17,271 bases of DNA from Anaerolineae bacterium. Lineage in GTDB: Bacteria; Chloroflexota; Anaerolineae; Promineifilales; Promineifilaceae. A model generated the notes under the pieces. That model saw only the letters and a program-made list of their open reading frames with translations, did no database searches and had not been told where the DNA came from. Made by a program: the position numbers and the translations under genes. Where the stretch lies: positions 1 through 17,271 of the forward strand of contig JANQGC010000002.1 of NCBI GenBank assembly GCA_028277515.1, written 5' to 3'. Position 1 is the first letter of the stretch; each line of letters begins with the position of its first letter. Of the stretch, positions 13,948 to 17,271 are shown piece after piece.

Positions 13948-14790
13948 TTGAACCAAATCGTTACCCCAAAAGGGCTTGAGAATATAATACCTGATCAAGT
14001 GATTGACAAAGATAGCCCTATTCCTCTACACCATCAATTGGAGCAGTTTCTGCGTGAGGGGATTGCCAACGGCCGTTTCCCAGCGAATGAAAAATTACCA
14101 ACTGAAAAAGAATTGATGTCATTTTTTGGTTTGAGCCGCACCCCCGTTCGCCAGGCACTAGGCAAGCTGACCAGCGCGGGTTTGGTCATGCGTAAACGCT
14201 CTTTAGGAACCATTGTACTGCCGCAGCGTTTTGAAGAGAGATTAAGCTCTCTATCCACTTTCACACAAGAAGTTAAGAGCCGCGGACAAGTTCCACGCGC
14301 TTTTCTGGCTAAGTTTGAGATTCAAACTGCCGATCCCAAGCGAGTTAAGCACCTGAAGCTGGCGCAAGGGGCAAAAGTTTACTATATCCAGCGCGTTCGT
14401 TATATTGATGAAGTGCCGGTTGGTGTTTTAGTTTCTTACATTCCGGTTTCTGTTGCTCCCTATCTGTTGGCTACTGATTTCAAGGAAACAGGACCCCAGC
14501 AGTCAATATATTATGTCTTAAAAAATTTGCACAAAATCAAGTTGGTTCAAGCGACGGATACTTTCAAGGCGGTGCTGCTGGATCGGAAGACTGCCGGTCT
14601 GCTTGATTATCCTCCGGACAGCCCTTTCTTGCTACGCAGCCGGATCGCTTATGATGAAACCAATCGCCCTATTGCTTATGAAAATGGTTACTACAGTGTG
14701 TCTTATCGCATTGAGTGGGTTGGAGAGGAAATTTCAAAGGTGGACAATTTTATGACCGAAGATCATTTGGAAATGACCTCTAACCCATAA
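13948..14790 (+). CDS. GntR-family transcriptional regulator, HutC subfamily (UTRA domain), second copy
   Basis: This protein has about 280 residues. The winged helix spans about residues 23-92: SPIPLHHQLEQFLREGI, KLPTEKELMSFFGLSRTPVR as the helix-turn-helix, and GLVMRKRSLGTIVLP as the wing. The remainder fits the UTRA effector domain, with VYYIQRVRYIDEVPVGVLV and a late PIAYENGYYSVSYRIEW. The start is uncertain: TTG 13948 is the first in-frame candidate after the stop at 13927, and GTG 13999 (giving 263 residues) is also possible; neither has a clear ribosome site. It lies between two operons carrying the same TTGTAA-N8-TTACAA operator and is the obvious candidate to bind them. The effector is probably the sugar or phosphorylated sugar of the pathway. 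Confidence 0.9.
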   Translation: MNQIVTPKGLENIIPDQVIDKDSPIPLHHQLEQFLREGIANGRFPANEKLPTEKELMSFFGLSRTPVRQALGKLTSAGLVMRKRSLGTIVLPQRFEERLSSLSTFTQEVKSRGQVPRAFLAKFEIQTADPKRVKHLKLAQGAKVYYIQRVRYIDEVPVGVLVSYIPVSVAPYLLATDFKETGPQQSIYYVLKNLHKIKLVQATDTFKAVLLDRKTAGLLDYPPDSPFLLRSRIAYDETNRPIAYENGYYSVSYRIEWVGEEISKVDNFMTEDHLEMTSNP

Positions 14791-14874
14791 AATGTAGCAA
14801 ATGCTCCTCTTACTGTAGACTGATTACTGTCAACTCTTTTACTCACAAACCCCTATAGCATTGGTCTATCCATT

Positions 14875-14902
14875 GGCAATTTCGGCCGAATTTGCCACCA
14901 AT
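14875..14902. terminator. 22-bp near-perfect palindrome, possible gntR terminator
   Basis: GGCAATTTCGG (14875-14885) pairs with CCGAATTTGCC (14886-14896) with one mismatched pair, and outer ATTGG/CCAAT arms extend it with a two-base bulge. A T-run (14902-14906) follows, which suits a terminator for the regulator gene. The tip has no loop, so a protein-binding site 20 bases upstream of the next -35 box is an equal possibility. Confidence 0.4.
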
Positions 14903-14915
14903 TTTTCATTCATAG

Positions 14916-14945
14916 TTGACAAAACAAAATAGATGCCATTATAAT
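14916..14945 (+). promoter_or_regulatory. Sigma70-type promoter of oxidoreductase-isomerase operon
   Basis: TTGACA (14916-14921) and TATAAT (14940-14945) are both perfect consensus hexamers, with an 18-base spacer. The predicted start is near 14952, just before the GntR-type operator. Confidence 0.8.
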
Positions 14946-14958
14946 TCCACCAGTTGCT

Positions 14959-14978
14959 TTGTAACTACATAATTACAA
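14959..14978. promoter_or_regulatory. GntR-type operator, oxidoreductase side
   Basis: TTGTAA (14959-14964) and TTACAA (14973-14978) flank the 8-base centre CTACATAA. It matches the site at 13583-13602 in 18 of 20 positions and in spacing. It lies 13 bases after the -10 box, just past the predicted start, where a repressor would act as a roadblock. Confidence 0.75.
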
Positions 14979-15068
14979 TATGAGATTGGTATTGTTATCC
15001 AGCACTGGATTTTGGCGGGAATTACAACATTTCATTTCCGGTGCTTGACATTGATAGGAGAGCGTCAT

Positions 15069-16163
15069 ATGGCAAATTTTGAAATAAATTACAAACCCCC
15101 TGTCCCCAAAGATAAAAGTTTAGGAATTGGTTGTATCGGCTCTGGCTTCATCATGCGTGATGTACAACTTGTGGCCTACGAAAATGCCGGTTTGAACGTT
15201 GTAGCGATTGCTTCGCGGACACCGGCCAATGCGCGAGCGGCCGCTGCGGCAAGAGGGATTGATACCGTACATGATACCTGGCAGGAACTGTTGGATGATG
15301 AGCAAATCCAAATTCTAGATATTGCATATCCACCCGATCAGCAGTTGGGAATTGTGAGGGAGGCTGTGAAGCGGGATCATATCAAAGGAATTTTGGCCCA
15401 GAAACCTGTGGCCATGAATTTTGAAGAAGCGAAAGAATTAGTGCAGCTTTGTCGTGATGCCGGGGTTCCTCTATCGGTTAATCAAAATATGCGCTATGAC
15501 CAATCCATGCGTGCTTTAAAATCGCTGCTTGACCAAGGTGTACTTGGTAAACCAGTGTTTGCCACGATTGAGATGCGGGCTATTCCGCACTGGCAGCCAT
15601 TCCTGGAAGAATACGATCGCTTGACGTTGCTCAACATGAGTATTCACCATTTGGATGTTTTCCGTTATTTATTTGGCGATCCGGAACGCGTTTACGCCAG
15701 CACGGCCGAAGATCCGCGAACAGCTTTTGACCATACGGACGGCATCGCGATTTATATTCTTGAATACAAGGATGGTTTTCGCGCTTCTGCCTGGGATGAT
15801 GTCTGGACCGGTCCCGTTCGCGAAGGGGCAGATGGTGACTTATACATCAAATGGCGGGTTGAAGGCACCGATGGTATGGCCCATGGCACGATTGGCTGGC
15901 CGAAATATGGCGACAGTGACTCACAGAGCACCTTGCAATTTACCACCAAGCAAGAGCCAAATATGTGGCTTAATCCTACCTGGCAGGAAACGTGGTTCCC
16001 GGATGCATTCATCGGACCGATGGCCCAATTGATCAACGCTGTCCAGAGTGGGGATGAATTGGAACTGACCGGGGAAGATAACTTGAAGACGATGGCCCTG
16101 GTGGATGCGGCTTATCAATCGGCCGAAACCCATAACAGCGTGCGCATTGCAGACATGATGTAA
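15069..16163 (+). CDS. Gfo/Idh/MocA-family NAD(P)-dependent oxidoreductase
   Basis: This 364-residue cytoplasmic dehydrogenase acts on a sugar or cyclitol hydroxyl. The N-terminal Rossmann domain has the dinucleotide loop GCIGSGFIM (21-29) and the acidic-strand region VVAIASRTP. AQKPVAMNFEEA (111-121) matches the family's EKP motif, with Gln for Glu and Lys112 kept as the catalytic or cofactor lysine. SIHHLDVFRYLFGDPERV (191-208) carries the conserved His pair and Asp of the C-terminal domain. The ATG at 15069 was chosen because AGGAG (15056-15060) lies eight bases before it; the frame extends 19 codons upstream without a ribosome site. It is transcribed with the isomerase that follows, behind the GntR-type operator. 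Substrate specificity is not readable. Confidence 0.92.
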   Translation: MANFEINYKPPVPKDKSLGIGCIGSGFIMRDVQLVAYENAGLNVVAIASRTPANARAAAAARGIDTVHDTWQELLDDEQIQILDIAYPPDQQLGIVREAVKRDHIKGILAQKPVAMNFEEAKELVQLCRDAGVPLSVNQNMRYDQSMRALKSLLDQGVLGKPVFATIEMRAIPHWQPFLEEYDRLTLLNMSIHHLDVFRYLFGDPERVYASTAEDPRTAFDHTDGIAIYILEYKDGFRASAWDDVWTGPVREGADGDLYIKWRVEGTDGMAHGTIGWPKYGDSDSQSTLQFTTKQEPNMWLNPTWQETWFPDAFIGPMAQLINAVQSGDELELTGEDNLKTMALVDAAYQSAETHNSVRIADMM

Positions 16164-16238
16164 ATTTGCAACTAGATTCTTGAAGATGTTGTTTGACCGT
16201 TCAAATTGTTGAGTATTTAGTTTAAGGAGTAAAAAAAG

Positions 16239-17072
16239 ATGAAACTAGGAATTATCAACTCAGTATTTTTTGGTACTGAAATTGATGCATTTGGTGAAGG
16301 TCTGAAATTGGTTAAGGAGATGGGCTTTGACACCATTGATGTCTACCCGGCCGATGGCGAGATGTCCGAAGAACAGTTTCAAAGCGTCATGAAATATTCT
16401 AAAGAATATGATCTCCCAATCCGCGCCGGCGTAGCCCTGATTTTTGGTTTTTTCTCGCCGAACAAACCGGTTCGGGAATTTGCCAAGCAGCTCGGCCGTG
16501 ACCTCGTCGATCTGACGGCCAGGATGGGTGCCCATAATATGCTCATCGTCAATGGTGAGTATTTCTGGCAGTTGGAAACGGGCTTTGATAAGGATTGGAT
16601 TTTCAACAACGCCGTAGAGGGGACCAAGGTTTTAGGTGAACAAGCCGCTAAGCATGGCTTAAAGATCGCTGTTGAGTTGGAGCCTTTCAAGATGTCGATC
16701 GTCAACAGCATTGATACGATGGATGAATTCCTAAACGCGGTTAACATGCCCGACACGGTCATGGCCAATGTTGATTGTTCACATTTACATCTGGCCGGCA
16801 TTCCACCCAGTGAAATTCAGCGTTTGAAAGGGCGAATTGCCCATGTTCACTTCTCAGACGCGCTGGACATTCATGGCGATCTGCCTCCAGGACGTGGTAA
16901 AGCGCCGATGCAGGAGTATATCAACGAACTGGCAAAGGCTGGTTTTGATGGTTCTGTAACGATTGAGCTAGAGTGGCCTCCGGATCCTTCGCGTGAAGGT
17001 GTTTTGGCCTGGGTCAAAGAGGCAGGTGATGCAACCGCCGCGCTAATGCGTAACGCCGGCGTTCGCGACTAA
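16239..17072 (+). CDS. Sugar phosphate isomerase/epimerase (AP endonuclease 2-like TIM barrel)
   Basis: This 277-residue protein belongs to the xylose-isomerase-like TIM-barrel superfamily, as in IolE, IolI, Hyi and tagatose epimerases. Candidate metal ligands are Glu146 or Glu148 (in VELEPF), Asp179 (NVDCSHLHLAG), His204 or His212 (HVHFSDALDIHGD) and Glu243 (TIELEW). GRGKAPM (218-224) resembles the 'G.G.id' segment near the sugar. The first strand MKLGIINSVF starts directly at the ATG, and AAGGAG (16224-16229) is the ribosome site. The gap to the oxidoreductase gene is 75 bases, with no promoter seen. Pairing with a Gfo/Idh/MocA enzyme is common in cyclitol and rare-sugar catabolism, where the two oxidise and then isomerise the substrate. 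The substrate is unknown. Confidence 0.9.
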   Translation: MKLGIINSVFFGTEIDAFGEGLKLVKEMGFDTIDVYPADGEMSEEQFQSVMKYSKEYDLPIRAGVALIFGFFSPNKPVREFAKQLGRDLVDLTARMGAHNMLIVNGEYFWQLETGFDKDWIFNNAVEGTKVLGEQAAKHGLKIAVELEPFKMSIVNSIDTMDEFLNAVNMPDTVMANVDCSHLHLAGIPPSEIQRLKGRIAHVHFSDALDIHGDLPPGRGKAPMQEYINELAKAGFDGSVTIELEWPPDPSREGVLAWVKEAGDATAALMRNAGVRD

Positions 17073-17129
17073 TCGTCACGAAATAAAAAAGTTGTTAAGG
17101 GTTTGAATCCACTAAGTGCCGAGAAAAAG

Positions 17130-17271
17130 CATTGTTGCATGTGTCATGCCGAGTTTGTCAAGGCATCTCTCAAGAGATTTCTCGCTTTGCTGCTAAGAAA
17201 CAAACTTTCTCAAACCGTCATTCCAGCCTGCCCTGAGCTAGCCGAAGGGAACAGCGTGAGGAATCTTTCAC
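17130..17271. repeat. Dispersed intergenic repeat-like sequence
   Basis: Two units resemble the GTCAT...GCATCTC and GTCATTCC...GAATCTTTC repeats scattered through many environmental bacterial genomes. Unit 1 begins GTCATGCCGAG at about 17142 and runs through GGCATCTC to CTCGCTTTGCTGC. Unit 2 begins GTCATTCCAG at about 17218 and contains CCCTGAGCTAGCCGAAGGG, itself a hairpin. No coding potential is seen. Other copies would be outside this window. Confidence 0.5.

Noticed and set aside
1..17271. CRISPR array, tRNA, rRNA, insertion sequence or cobalamin riboswitch
   Set aside because: I saw no regularly spaced repeats, cloverleaf-like segments, transposase motifs or B12-box leader ahead of the corrinoid genes. 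This is a reading by eye, so a covariance-model scan would be more certain.

Overview
The window comes from a bacterial chromosome of roughly even GC content. Every complete gene falls into carbohydrate catabolism or corrinoid-dependent methyl transfer. MetV-type, RACo-type and corrinoid proteins suggest an anaerobe with folate C1 metabolism. A Chloroflexota (Anaerolineae-like) or similar environmental anaerobe is a plausible guess, but the sequence does not prove the phylum.

Layout. (1) 1-3379, plus strand: the 3' end of a sugar-binding protein gene, an RbsA/MglA-type double ATPase, a PfkB sugar kinase and an RbsD/FucU-type mutarotase. No permease is visible. (2) 3380-4645: a gene graveyard. 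It holds a 5'-deleted, frameshifted deoC remnant, a short RbsC-type permease remnant, and an RbsA-type ATPase remnant with a large internal deletion. (3) 4642-11295, plus strand: a strong promoter drives a HutC/UTRA-type GntR regulator. It is followed by a corrinoid methyltransfer set: UroD-like methyltransferase, corrinoid protein, methyl-THF:corrinoid methyltransferase, RACo/ASKHA reactivator with a ferredoxin domain, a small PF13769-type protein and an eight-cysteine MetV-like protein. (4) 11312-11351: a 14-bp perfect-stem bidirectional terminator. (5) 13544-11360, minus strand: deoC, PfkB kinase and a second RbsD-like mutarotase, a paralogous copy of the kinase/mutarotase/aldolase module in block 1-2. 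(6) 13948-17072, plus strand: a second UTRA-type GntR regulator, then a Gfo/Idh/MocA oxidoreductase and a TIM-barrel sugar isomerase/epimerase. (7) The right end carries dispersed-repeat-like sequence.

How the genes fit together. Two nearly identical 20-bp operators (TTGTAA-N8-TTACAA) lie just downstream of the -10 boxes of two sigma70-type promoters, one for deoC-kinase-mutarotase and one for the oxidoreductase-isomerase pair. They flank the second GntR gene, so it probably controls both units as one pathway: oxidation and isomerisation, phosphorylation, then aldol cleavage. The methyltransfer operon would move a methyl group from an unknown methylated substrate to a corrinoid protein and then to tetrahydrofolate. 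Its position between two sugar modules suggests that the substrate may be an O-methylated sugar or cyclitol, with the demethylated carbon skeleton passing to the sugar modules. This is a hypothesis from context only.
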